Shown here: positions 50,573 through 63,706 of the stretch, one piece after another
Position numbering within the stretch: position 1 is the stretch's first letter
How the letters are laid out: each line of letters opens with the position of its first letter
DNA from: Crotophaga sulcirostris
Lineage: Eukaryota; Chordata; Aves; Cuculiformes; Crotophagidae
Direction: 5' to 3'
Length of the DNA stretch: 64,000 bases
Assembly: GCA_013397455.1 (NCBI GenBank)
Contig: VYZB01000389.1
Location: 525,009-589,008 of the forward strand
The notes under the pieces: generated by a model
Seen by the model: the letters and a program-made list of their open reading frames with translations, nothing else
Told to the model about the DNA's origin: nothing
The model's database searches: none
Made by a program: the position numbers and the translations under genes

Positions 50573-50829
50573 TTACAGTATCACAGTATTACAGTATCAC
50601 AAGGTTGGAAAGGACCTCTGAGATCATTGAGTCCAACCTATAACCCCACACTAACACCAATCCATCATCTAAACCATGGCACTGAGTGCCTCATCCAGTC
50701 TCCTCTTAAACACCTCCAGGGTTGGCGACTCCATCACCTCCCTGGGCAGCGCATTCCAATGGCCAATCACCCTTTCAGGGAAGAACTTTTTCCTAATATC
50801 AAGGCTAAACTTTCCCTGACGAAGCTTTA
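50573..50829 (-). mobile_element. CR1 non-LTR retrotransposon, 5'-truncated (copy 12)
   Basis: The tail is expanded (CAGTATCACAGTATTACAGT, then ATCACAAGG). The copy then has the 3' UTR and about 55 ORF2 codons, ending at CTGACGAAGCTT, with KFFPER and SAMV-stop. Its 3' end lies 150 bp from the solo LTR. The frame antisense to it is open for 67 codons (50627-50830). Confidence 0.95.
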
Positions 50830-53800
50830 GTTGTCTTCTCAAAGGAAAATTTCTCTGATTTTGGGTATGTCTCTAAACTCATTGGTCTGCTTGGAAGTAG
50901 GTGGTATTCAACACCTTTAGTCGTTTTTGCTGGATAGCTCCAACTTAATATGAATCATAATTTTCTCCTGAGTCTTTTTCTTACTTAGTAGTGTAAAGAA
51001 GAACATTACTAGTCAGATCAAAACCTAGGAAATAGAGTAGTTTCAAAAATCAAAATACTCTAATGTTAGTACCATCTATTGCCTCATCTTGAAGGCCAGG
51101 TGGGTCCACACTGAAGTCAATGACACATCATGGTGATCAGAAAAAGCATGGAAAGAGGCATTTGCAGGAACATAAAGGTTACCTCTGGAAACACTATTTT
51201 AATGCAATTAAAATTCTACCTATCATCCATTTCCATTTGTCTTCGGGTAATTACTGATTTTCACCCATTCAAACTAGAATTAATGTTTAATTGCATCATC
51301 CTTTCTTCTGCAATTTTTTAACCTGGTAATATTTTATACCTATATTTTCCAAACTCTAAACAGATATTTTACATAATATAAGTGTTGATCAAAGTGTACT
51401 TATGCATATTAAATCACAGAACATACCTTGCCTGATCAGAAAAGTGATACTCAAGCACAAGGGCTTGTGCTGCTCCTGTCAATAAAAAAGGATACAAACA
51501 GAGCAAATACCAGATTTCTATCTACCTGATTACACTCAGAAATCCACAAATTTAAAGCAACAGGCCATCGATTTTCTCATATCTCTTTGTTCTTTAAAAG
51601 CTATTCGTTGAATTCACGTGATACAAAGACAAAATAAATAAATTTCAGTATACTGACCCACTTCTGCATATTTAAAACAGGCAATTAAATAAATAAATAA
51701 TAAAATAATGGAATATATTATGAATAATAGAATGTATTATATATTATGATCAGTTTTCTAGAAGTAGCCAGTGATTTGAGGGGCTGTATTATTTCATTCA
51801 GTTGATACTCCCATACCTCAGATTCTTGCTGTGCTCAAGTTGTTTGCACTTATTTCTGACCTAATGCTATTGATGTACCTACTCCTATTGATGTCCTTAC
51901 TAGGACATTCTGAACATACCCTGCTGTTTTGTAGTCTGGTAACAAATTCTGGCCTGAGAAAAGCAGTTTCTGTGACAAAAAAACCTATTTATGCTTCCCT
52001 CATCTGCTCTCATAGGAAGGAAACTAAAAGTTAGACCAGTATTCAGTTTGCCAGCTTTGGGACTGAACTGTTTTCTTGTGTAATTCTTTCCTGCATGGTT
52101 TAGAAATCCAAAAGAATATGAAAATTATCAAATACACAGATTAAGAAGCAGATAGAGAAGGAGGAATATAATCAGTACAACCCTCAGCTTTACTGAATGA
52201 TATTACTGATATATTTGCAATAATTAATCTCCAGATAAACCTGTTAAATGAATTCATAACAAAATAATGGAGCAGAAGGCCACTGGTTGTAGAACTAGGA
52301 AAATTATTTACTGCATTCTGTTCTGACAGGAGCTAAGTGCTTTTCAAGACTTTACAAAAAAGCTTTACTTTGCACAGTAATTTGAACTGCCTAGGAACCA
52401 GTGCCAAAAGTGTTTTTTTTTTCTTTTGAACTATATTCCCTGACACAATGGAACAACCAGCTGTCAATCCATGCTGTAAAAGGTTCCTTGGGAAAACAAA
52501 ATATGTCCAGATATGATCTTTAAATTCCATCTATTGACTTGTAAAAATATTTTTAGAAGCAAAATGAAGCATATTTTTATTCCCAGAAGCACTGCCACCT
52601 TCTTGACCTCTCTCATGTTAATTGGGTCCAAATTCTGCAAAGCAGTTACAGGTATGCTCTTTGACTTTGGAACAGGCACATTCTGGTTCCAACTGAATCC
52701 ATATAATTATCCCGCAAATTGGTAAATCACTTAGCATTCAGCCAGCCATAATCTATGAAGTTCTGATTATTTATTAAAAAATAAAATGTGCATGCCAATA
52801 TTAAGTACACTTACACAAAGGTATGTAAATGTCAATCTGGGAAGGACAGCTCCAGAAAAAAACAGAAGTCGTGAAAGTGATAAAACAGAAACAATAGATC
52901 ACATCCACAGCAAATGTCACCCAACTTCATTCCAGTTTGTTGAAGCAGTTGACGAGATAATACATATAATTCTGATATTTGCTGTTTATTAACATAGCAC
53001 TGTTAGCCATAAACTTCACAATAAATACATATTTCCTTATTAACACATTATTAATGTAAAAACAATTTATAAGTATTTAAGTACTGAAATTTCTAAGGAG
53101 AAAGCTCTGTTTAATTGTTGAAGTACTTTATCACACACTGGATTTAAAATAGAATGTTTAATGAAAAAGTTATGGAGTAGATAAGAAGTCAATATGAAAA
53201 AAAAATATTTTCCTGTAAGAAAATATAAAAGATTCTATGATGAAAAGGTTCTAAAAGATTCCTAGTGAGAAATTTGTTTTCTGGACAAGGTATATGTCTT
53301 CACTGAAAAAGCAGAAAAATATGTGTATGGGGAGAGAGGGGGGGAGGAATTTCAGGACTTCACCCTGAAATTGAACAGAAACTGAAATTTGGGGGCACAT
53401 ACAGGACATCATCTCAACGCAGCTCATCGAGAACAGCACCTATAGAGAGGTCCAGTGAAGAGTGTCTTCACTGTAATTCTGGTCTCCTGTGCCTCTGTCT
53501 CGTGACCTCAGGTTGTGTCTCAATGGATTGCTGGTCCTAGGAATTTAAAGCAATTTCTGGCATCTTATATTTCAGGAGGGGTCTCTTAATGCCTGTTGGG
53601 GTGGATGGACATTTTCCTCTGTAGTCATGTGAAGTAGAAAAATACAGAAATAACTGGCCTGTAGAAAGACTATGAAGAAATGAGAGAACTTATAATAGCA
53701 GGTGAAATGGAAGTTGTGTGTGCAGCCTCACCTTATTTATTGCTGAACTTCTGCCCACATAATTCTTGCAAGTTAAGTAGCTGTCGTATTTGAATTCTCA

Positions 53801-56800
53801 GCATCACTAATTTTTACTACCACGTTTTAGCCAGTTGTCTAAAATATATCAACTTAGTGAATAAGGTGTTATGCAGTTCAAGAGCCACTTGACGTTTAAT
53901 CAGATTGGGGGTACCTTCTTTTCTTTTTAAGTGCCCAGGCAATCTGTTGCTGAATTTGGTATCCTTGCTATTCACGCTATGTATTAATATTTGTTAAAAT
54001 CAGATAAACTTATCCCTTCCCTCATCCTCCTAATGCACTCCAAGAAAATCCTAGGTTTTAATGATTTTTTGAGCAGAGTAACAAATAGTCTGTGACTAGA
54101 CTTCTGTACACAGAAGTTGTTTTTGAAACTGTGCTGACATGAAGTGAATGCAAACCAGAAATAACCAATTTTAAGATCTCCACTGAGATGTGTTCTTTGA
54201 CAATTGACAGAAAGATTGAGAAATTAGCATTTTAGTAAAACCTTTATTTGTTTAAGATGCCTCTTAGCCAAAGAGACTGTCTGTACAAAAGGATTAACCT
54301 ATTGACAATGACTTTCTAAATCCAAACTCATTGAATAACAAGTACTGAATGCTTTACCTTCCTAATGCACCCACAATTCACAATGAAGCAGGCTTTCTTG
54401 AAAAGGTCAAAATGCATGAAGAGCTGAATTTCAATAGGAAAACACAGAAAAATATAGAGCTGAATAGAATGGAATTTATTTTATACAAAAATCGGTGGTA
54501 TTAAATGCATTTTTATTATCAAAATGAATAAAAACCTAAAGGAAATAAAATTAAAAGCCTACCTTTGCAGGCCATTTATGTTTACCTTGATCCACATTTA
54601 ATTGCTTGTGCCTTAAATACAACATCCAATAATTTCTCAATTAGTCTACTATACATGAACTTGCTTGAACTTGCTTATGAGGTGATGTAAAGAGCACAGT
54701 ATCCCCAATTACTTACACAAGCGCATACATGCATTTATATTTTCATGTTATCACAGTTGCATGTCCCCTCTGGGCAGACTGGCTTAAATATGTGAAAGGA
54801 ACAATTATAACTTATTTAAGTTTTCATCTGAGGAGCAGTTTTACCACGTGAAGCAGGTACACTTGAAGGGTCATTTTCCGAACTGATTCTGGCAAAGTTT
54901 TATGTAAAACTCTCTTATGCATTTCAAAGGGTAAATTGAAAGAAGTTGATTTTTGACCATAAAACATTTTGAAGAGATAATTACTAAGACAGATCACTTG
55001 TCATACGCTGAAATATTTTTTTCAGGTAAGACTGCAAATAGAAATGAAGCAGTTTAGATGAGGCAACTGTCAGTAGGTTGCAGATATCATAATCTGAGTA
55101 CTATATATATGTATATGCAAGAGAACATTTTTACAGTCGAAAAATGTGATAGAATCAAAAAAGAATGTTCTACTTGTAAAAATAAAATCTTCACCACATT
55201 ATAGAAATGTTAGCTTCCCTTGAGTACTGTTGGCTAAATTTTCTAAGGCTCTTGAATCATACAAGGAGTTTAAAAGTAATGCTTAAAATGTTACTCGAGC
55301 ACCGCAGTCAGGTGTGGTTTAAATGGCACATAGTGATAGACAGGTAAATCACTTTTGAAAGCAATACTAGAGCACTTAAGTCAATGTGAGGCTTTTGAAA
55401 AGTTTTGTTCAAATCAGGGTTTTCATAGTTTTTCTCAAAATTGCAAACTTTTCACTACATCCAGAACACATCTGTCAGGATATTTAGATCTTATCCTGTA
55501 ACACTGCAACTGGATCATGAATTCTGACCTGCTCTGAATTAACCCAGCCTGTTCAGTATTTTATGGTGCTAATAGTGATGAGAATTAAGGACACCTTCAG
55601 CATATAAAACCAGTAAAGAGACCTACTCTTAGGGAACAGTCTCCTAGCTGCAGACTACTTCTTCCCTCAAGCTCTTAAACTAAAGAAATAAAAAAAAGCA
55701 ACCTGCAAGCTTGAGTCTGTTATTTTTCTGCTGCACAGCAGGACTTTCTACAGTACAAATAACATTCACTTGTGTTTTAGATGAGCTTTCTCTCACTGCA
55801 TCAGTTAAACCTCATGAACAACTACTGTAAATGGAAGGAAAAACTCAGTGATGCATAAGCTACAAAAAGATTATATTCCACTGCAAGTGCTTACATTCCT
55901 GGGGCAAAAATGATGGAGTAAACATGACAGAAACACTTATTAATGTGCTATTGAAGGTTCTTAAATTTGACAGAGATAAGCTTGATAGAAGAACATGGAC
56001 AGAAAGGCATCATTATTGTTTTACTAAATACATACTACAGTGCTGAAAGAAATAAGAATGCTAATGATAAAAAATAATAATAAAAAAGATGAAGTAGTAC
56101 CTTATTCCACTTATAGTGACAGAGTAATGAAATATGATATAACAGATGACCTCATTAAAATAGAAGCAGTGTTCTGTTGAAATAATAATTCAATAGTTTT
56201 AGAGTGGAACATGAGATGAAGACCGTGTGTCTGTGTATATGAATATGCTCATAAGTGTGCATGTACTTCTACACGTACATAGTTAATCACAACTTTGCCC
56301 TTCATGATGCGCAATGTCAAATAAGTTGGAAAAAAAAAAGAGCTGAAATGATAGTGTTATGTAGAACTCATACATTATCTTGTTTTGCAGCATAGAAACC
56401 TGGATCTTTATATGCAAAGTGGGTATCGTGCAGAACAAACTCTCAAACGTAAACTGCTCAAATAATCAGACTGAACCAGTCTGGTTTTCAGGAATGTGAT
56501 TTGGAAGACAAAACCCAAAGATTTAGAAGATGACTATTGCAGCGTTTATATATGTAAGTGGCAGTAGATCATTCAGAATGTTTCAACTAAAGGATGAATT
56601 TCCATTAATACCAACTGAGACAAAGAGAGAAATTTATATATGGTAATGGCAATAGAAGGAACAGATGTAAAAACTCTTCTTAGCCATGAAGCACGAGGAA
56701 ATGACAATGTAATAAACCTATGTAATACATGTTTGAGAACACTGCATCAGTTTCCTGTATTATTTGAATAGAGAACCACATCCAGTATAGAAACTCTTAA

Positions 56801-58357
56801 GATCCTTTTGAAGTTCTGATTATCAGAAAGGATGACTACTGTCAGGGGGAAATGCTTACAGTGATTTCTGATGTGTTATCATGCACAGTATCACTTTTTC
56901 TCATCCTTCAAAATTATGCACAATTTTCAGGTGCAATCTTTATTATTTAAGTCAGTTTCTTATATTAAGTAGAATTATTAGATAAAATGAAAATATTTGT
57001 AGTTCTTTTAATTGCGTATAAATTGACTTCTGCCTAATAGCATATAGCAGGAAAAAGTCTATAAACAAATATATTTAGGGACAGCTCTGCATTTACACAT
57101 AGTCTTACTGACTTCAACAAAGGCCTGTATATGTTCAAAAGTATAATTCATGAGCACCTGTGCACAGAATTCACAGCTAAGTTAAAAGTGAAATCTATTT
57201 AAGCTATTATGATTTTTTAATATGACAACATGCTTTAAAAATGCGGTCTATGAACAACACATTTTAAAAACAAAGGGTTCAGTAATGCAGATTTGTAAAA
57301 AAAATAAATTGTAACTGATGTCTAAAATGTGCTTAATGAAGTCTTTCCATTGGAAAAATCCACCATAATTGTGTATTTCTGGCATTTCATGTAAAAGTCA
57401 GTAAACAAGCTATGGAAATTAACCATCTGGATTATAATTCAAAGGTTAGAAGCAAGCTAAATACAGTTAAAATAAACCCTTTCTAAATTAAAGAATGTGT
57501 TCATGTGTATGTTTAAGTGTTCTGCTATTATGACACTGACTGTATATTCAAGGTAGAATAGCAAGATTTTTGATCCTAGAATTTTTTCCATATTTTGTTG
57601 CTGCTTCAAAATAAAAAAAAAAAACCATCTAATTGAAAACCAGTGTATTCAATTAGAAAATATTTTCTAGGCTTGTCAGATAAGATACCTTGTTCAATGG
57701 TTGTAGGAATAGTGAATATGATCAGAACAACCTAATGAAATAATGAAGAAAGCGTTCTGTCCTGCTAGGTAGGTATTTTACTTCTTTCCTTTGTGCATTT
57801 AAAACATTGTACATATGACTCCTATCATATGACTCTCTGTTTTACTATTTCTATTTTAACAAAATGTTTTTCTATCAGACTTCTGTTTATTTATGATAAA
57901 TCAAAGAGAAATCTGAAGTGAACATGCAATGTTTCTGAGCCACTGAGAGCTGTAACTGCACGTGCGAGAGAGCTGTTGCATCTCTGCCTTAAGAGCAGGT
58001 CAAAAATGTGACAGTTGAATGCATTTACTTTTCCCTTGTTTTCCTATGATTCAATGTCATTTTTTGCTTTATTTTGCTTTTCTATTATGGTAGATCACTT
58101 AAAACAATGTCGAAGTGGAGTGTCAGCGCTGAAGGTCATACTAGATATTAACAGTCATATTGCAACCAACTGTTCACCAAGTAAGGACATATTATCGTTT
58201 TCTGTGCACAAGTAACCTTCTGTACTCCTGTCTTCATCAAATCTCAGCAGTGATGAGACAAAAAGCAAACCAAAACAATTACAAAACAGTTCATCTGCAA
58301 AGACTTTTGCTAACTTCTAAAGGCACACAGGTTTAACCACTATGATAAATTAGTCAG
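50830..58357. other. Longest repeat-free, gene-free tract
   Basis: Over 7.5 kb I see no transposon or gene. From about 53.44 to 58.01 kb no ORF longer than 60 codons occurs on any frame. There is an AAAT microsatellite at 51.68 kb, a G-rich run (GGGGAGAGAGGGGGGGAGG, 53330-53348) and TA-rich patches near 55.10 kb. ORFs at 51130-51321, 51831-52034, 52333-52992 and 58015-58215 show no known motif. Retention of unique sequence could reflect conserved non-coding elements, but this cannot be judged without other genomes. Confidence 0.5.
51683..51709. repeat. AAAT/AAT microsatellite
   Basis: AAAT units pass into AATAAAATAAT. The following 40 bp are also AT-only with repeated TATTAT motifs. Confidence 0.75.
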
Positions 58358-58690
58358 GCAGAAAGGGAATTGGGAGTACTGGTACATAGGAAACTCAACA
58401 TGAGCCAGCAGTGTGCCCAGGTGGCCAAGAAGGCCAATGGCATCCTGACCTGCATCAGGAATAGCATGGCCAGCAGGACCAGAGAAGTTCTCATCCCATT
58501 ATACTCAGCACTGGTCAGGCCTCATCTTGAGTCCTGTGTGCAGTTCTGGGCCCCTCAGTTTGAGAAGGATGTCAAGATACTGGAGTGTGTCCAGAGGAGA
58601 GCAACGAAGATGGTGAAGGGTTTGGAGCACAAGCCCTACGAGGAGCGACTGAGGGAGCTGGGGCTGTTTAGCCTGGAGAAGAGGAAGCTT
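58358..58690 (+). mobile_element. CR1 internal fragment lacking its 3' end (copy 13)
   Basis: CR1 similarity starts near CAGAAAGGGAATTGGGAGTAC and stops at GAGAAGAGGAAGCT, in the middle of ORF2. No 3' UTR or octamer tail follows. CR1 integrates by target-primed reverse transcription from the 3' end, so a copy without it must have lost it after insertion, by deletion, rearrangement or recombination. The rest of the sequence is close to the other copies. Confidence 0.93.
58358..58690 (+). pseudogene. CR1 ORF2 internal remnant, open frame
   Basis: The frame reads [70 protein letters not shown] and [12 protein letters not shown]. It then runs about 20 codons into unrelated sequence before a stop at 58745-58747. 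Unlike copy 11 it has no frameshift at the FWA...QFEKD junction. It lacks all catalytic parts and the natural C-terminus. Confidence 0.88.
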
Positions 58691-61600
58691 ACCCTTACCA
58701 TAAATTGTTCTTCTTTGTTTCATACAGGTAGGGTTTTGGTAAGTTAATGTTGCGTGTGTAGATTTCTACATCTATGCAGGAAATCTGAAAAAGGAGATAA
58801 TATTTGGAAGACTTGGCTTTAAACGACAGCATTAACGTAATAGGCACATCAGAAACCTGGTTGAAGGAAAATAATGACTTGAAAACGCTAATATCAATGA
58901 ACAGTAAATCACTTTGCTGGAGAAGTGCTCTGTGTTAAAGCAAGCTTAAGACCAAGTAATGTAAATAAGTTGCCTGTATCAAGGATTCAAATTCCAAGCT
59001 CAAATAGAAAGAAGATTAGTATTAGACCTATAATAGTGACAACTTGACCAGGTGCAAAAGAGTCTGTGAAATGCTAAGGCAGATTAAACTGCGAGAGCAG
59101 AAAACAGAGCAGCATTGAGACACCAGTTATTTCTAGGCAGACAAGCTAAATGTCACAAATGGGTTTTGGTTCTCATATCAAATTCACTTTTAGAAAGAAT
59201 ATAATTTTTCTAGAGAGAAGTATCAGGAATTTCTTATGCAAAACAATGCATGTGTTCTTTGCCATTCTGTGCCTCTGAGTGTTCCTTTTCCTCCCATCTT
59301 TGGAGCTAAGAAACAACTTTTTTGGACTCATGAAACTGAATGCTACAGAGGCAAGGCTTACTACGCAGGCAACAAACAAATTAGAGACAAAACCCAGCTC
59401 TAGTTGCACTCTGATACAGGAAACCAAAATGACATCTGAGCGAAGTTTGTGCATGAAGACATGGAAATAACAACAGCTCTTCGTGTGGGATTTAGAAACG
59501 GTGAGTCACTGAAATTTTGTTTCAGGCTGAAGCTGTAGCTGTGTGTTTGTTATATTGGATATTGTTCTCAACCCCAGTTCTGAGTTAACATACGGGAGGG
59601 AGCTCAAGAGCATACAAATGGGCTGGTAAGAGAATAAAATCCGTAACAAGATGATCTAACTTCCCAAGGATGCTAAGGGAATATTTTGCTATAGATGAGG
59701 TACAACTTTGTGCATTCCACTGAAAATTAGCTACACTGCTTTGCATTCATGATATTGCTTTAAGAACAAAGAATGGGTTTAGAAGTAAGATGTAAATCAC
59801 AGGCTGGTTGGCATTGTTTTTTCTAATCCTTTGCACATATATTAGTCACATAGAAAAACAAAGATGTAATCTTCCTTTCTCGAACCCTAACTAAATCTTA
59901 ACATTATGTAAATAGACATCTGCTCTTTAAAAGACAGCTAGAAAACAAGGCGCATTTACCAGAGGATAATGTAGGATTAAAAGACATTGTAACATAATTT
60001 TGCTTTTACTTTATTCGCTTCAGCAACATCAAGGTGTAAAAGCACTGAATTTCACTATGACTAATGTTGCAATTAACATGTTCCTTTAAAGCACAGGTAC
60101 CATAGCAAGAATCAATGTACAGCAAATCACCACTATTTATACATAGTGTGTTTCAGGGAGCTAATCCCTTTAAAAGAATGGCCTCCAGTGTGATCTGATT
60201 AAATAGATTTAAACATAAGAAACATAAGGATACAAGAAAAATATGGTTGAACAAGAACCCTTGCCTGCTATCTAAATCAGCTACTGAGGAACCATGTGTC
60301 TCTAGGTGTGCATTTACAGGTGTATGTGCTTTGTGCTCACAGCCCTTTATCTTATTAGAGGGTTTTTTTTCCAGTAGAATTAAATTTTTCAATTTTTTGT
60401 TTCTGTGCTTTGCTAGGAGTTTGCTAAGGTGTGGGATGGCATTCATTTACTTCAGTAGTATCAAGAAGAGAAAGGGGAAAACAGACTAAAAGGAAAATCT
60501 ACAAGCATTTCAGACAATATTTCTGCAGGAGTAATGAAATTCCACTCAATAAATACAATAGAAATAGCCCAAATTATGTAAGAATAGAATAGTTATGAAG
60601 TTTGAAATACTTTACTGGCCAATAAATATTTCTTAAATTATATGACTATGGTAAAAAGAATGTTGGTAGTCATCTATTGTAAATCAAAAACCAAGGTTAT
60701 ACTTTCAAATATATAATCATTATAGCATGAGATCTTGTGTTTCACACATTGTAATTGAGGACAGCAAATACCTTAAGCTGTGCATATGGGTGGTATTTAC
60801 TTTCTGTTTAAGGCACAGATATTTGTACGTGGTTACATCATGGGAAATGATACTCAAATGTTCTGAAGCTCTAAACAAAATCCATACTTATGCTGGTGTT
60901 GTTGCACGACGACTTGATAACAGAAGTAACCTTTTAGAGATTATGACGATAGACAAAAATTTAAAGTTCCCAAGAGAAAATGAAACACAGACAGTTTCTG
61001 AAATTCTTAATCATGGGCAAAGTGCAAACTCTTTTAAGTAAGACTCCTGTCTGAATTAAGATGATTGTAGATCCCTGCAAAAATCTAAAGATATGTCTAA
61101 TAGTAACATTTCAAAATGCTACAAAAATGATATCAAGGCTTCTAAACTCAAGATCAAGAAAAATATTTTCAGAGTTTGAAGGTTCCACGCAACAACAGAA
61201 AACAATGCTGCTTGTTTAGTTACAACAGAGTTTTCTGATACATTTGGGATGGTAAGGAAAATAAAAGAGAAATAGAAACTGCTCATAATTCTTGACAATA
61301 TCATACATATGCAGCAAAGCAGCTCTCCAGTCTATTCTTTATTTCTCTTCCCTGGACAGACTGCAGACCATGCAACTTTCCCAACACTGCAATATGGAAT
61401 GATAGACTGAAAAAAAAATTATCTTCTGCTTTGAAGAGATGAGACTTTAACCTAGTATGCAAGAGGTTGATTCAATTGAATATGAGATTTTCTTTATTGT
61501 GTCAAGAAAAGCTATGTGCTTATTTTGAGGATAGGTCAAAATTATTTGAATTTCCTCAAGGGGCTTTGGATTTTTGAATGTTATGTCCATGAATACAAAT

Positions 61601-63216
61601 AAAGATAGATCTTGAAATAACTGATTTTTTTCTTTGCATTTCAGATGGTGAAAGTAAGCAGCATAAGACCCAGTATAGACATGTTTTCTAAAGGGTTTGT
61701 CAGTACTAGAGCATACCTTTTACTGACTGGTTATTTCTGATGAGAAATCAGGTAAGAAGTCACATAGCCAAAGAAATTCCCATCTTAAGTGTAAAGCAAG
61801 AAGGTAGGTAAGCAACTAACTTTTAAAACAATGCATAATAGTTGGGCTTCAGTACCTTTAGCACATTTCTTCAAGTACTAGAGAAGTATCTTTCAAGCTT
61901 TCTTTGATTTATAAGCTCTAAATATTTAATGAGAAAGACAGAGTCCTTGTTTATCTAATAGCTCGATTTATACATTCTGAAAATATTTCCATTTTCCTTT
62001 CTTACCTATTATATTACTGACAATAAGAAACAGAAAGCATTTGGTACATTTTTTCTTACACCAGTTAAGTATACAATATTTACTCATGGCCCTAAGTCTT
62101 TCTATAAGGATATTGCATTTTGTATGCTAAAATATCTGAAATTAAGGATGTTTACTAAAAACATAGCATTTGTTATAACAGAAACTCATGGTCTCTTTTG
62201 ATGTTCTTTCCTAACCCTTGTCCTTTCATAGTACTTTACCTTCTAAGATACAGAACAGAAACTTAGACCAGAACATAGTAAATCTACACCATCTACAGGT
62301 TGTCTCTAACAGGGATAAAATTGCTATAAGTTTCTTTTCTGTAAATAAGGTAGCATCAGTGTATTTCATGAATGGCTATTTGATTTCAGGTCTGAGTGAA
62401 ATAAATGCCATGTTTCACAACTTGTAAAAGTATTTCTTTAGTGAGTAGTAGAAACTGTCATGCTCCAGGATCTTGCTCTTTTCTTATATTTCGTTTACTG
62501 CCAGAAGGATTTTAGAGAGCAGAGGACAAGTGCTGCATGAAAACAGTTTTGGTATTAGCTGAAGTTTAAAAAATAAAATCTATGCAATGAATTTTTCCTC
62601 CACCCCAGCTTAAAAGATCCTTCAAAAAAACCCCACAAACCCACATTAGAGGACCAAAAATGGAGCTTTACTCAGTGCTGCTCATTGGCACCGTGCAGCT
62701 GGCACCCCTGAGGGAACTGCAAGTGCAATCCCAAAAGTAGGGTTGAAAAATTCATATTCCACATAGCGTAATTATTAACACCAGCCAGTTATTCTAATGG
62801 TAATCACGACTCTAAAAGTGCCTTGTAAAAAGACATTATGCTTTGATAGAAATCACAAAATACAAATTAATTTAAAGTGGATGATTTCCTTTATGTTTGT
62901 ACAGCAGTCACAAAATCATGGGAACTATATTAAACTAAACAGCAAACAAACTGCTATAAAAACATCATTTGGTTGCCACTGGGAATGCAATGTCCAGTGA
63001 CTGAGGTGGGCTATGGTGAAGGTTATGGTGTAGTACTTAACTGGCAATCATGTCTATGATATCCTGAACATGTAGAACCTACAAAATTAAATATTAGTTG
63101 TACTATATGGACCTGTCTTTCATGACAAGCTCTTTTGAATAAATTTTGTTGAAAGGTATCTAAATTCAGTTCACTTTTTCTAAATTGATCTCCCATAGAG
63201 TGGAACACAGCATACC
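58691..63216. other. Unique AT-rich non-coding sequence
   Basis: No gene is recognised over 4.5 kb. Right after the CR1 breakpoint a pyrimidine tract ends in CATACAG then GTAGGG (58705-58733), which looks splice-like but joins no recognisable exon. A 104-codon ORF at 60727-61041 and overlapping ORFs at 59173-59470 and 60153-60489 show no known domain. An A7C4 motif occurs at about 62626. Confidence 0.5.
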
Positions 63217-63706
63217 TACCAGCAGGATCAGAGAAGTTATCGTCCCCTTATACCTGGCACTGGTTAAACCACACCTTGAGTCCTGTGTGCAGTTCTGGGC
63301 CCGTCAGTTTGAGAAAGATGTCAAGACACTGGAGTGTGTCCAGAGGAGAGCAATGAAGATGGTGAAGGGGCTGGAGCACAAGCCCTGTGAAGAGCAACTG
63401 AGGGAGTTGGGATTGTTTAACCTGAAAAAGAGGAGGCTCAGGGGTGACCTTACTGCTCTCTACAGCTGCCTAAAAGGAGGTTGTAGTCAGGCAGGGCTTG
63501 GTCTCTTCTCTCAGGTGACCAGTGACAGAACTAGAGGACATGGACTCAAGTTTCATCAGGGAAAGTTTAGGTTTGATATTAGGAAGAAGTTCTTCCCTGA
63601 AAGGGTGATTGGCCATTGGAATGCGCTGCCTGGGGAGGTGGAGGAGTCTCTGTCCCTGGAGGTGTTTAAGAGGAGATTGGCTGAGGCACTCAGTGCCATG
63701 GTTTAG
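63217..63706 (+). pseudogene. CR1 ORF2 C-terminal remnant, longest intact frame
   Basis: About 163 CR1-derived codons are open without interruption. They include [68 protein letters not shown] and [10 protein letters not shown], and end AEALSAMV and TAG. The open frame continues upstream to 63185 in non-CR1 sequence. The absence of stops over nearly 500 bp supports a recent insertion. Endonuclease and reverse transcriptase catalytic motifs are not present. Confidence 0.9.

Noticed and set aside
48836..50829. A single composite transposon made of the two CR1 copies and the LTR
   Set aside because: Each CR1 has its own 3' end and tail, and the LTR has its own TG...CA ends, so these are separate insertions.
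60727..61041. 104-codon plus-strand ORF
   Set aside because: It is the longest ORF that does not overlap a recognised mobile element, but shows no recognisable domain, no convincing splice or promoter context, and composition typical of AT-rich non-coding DNA.
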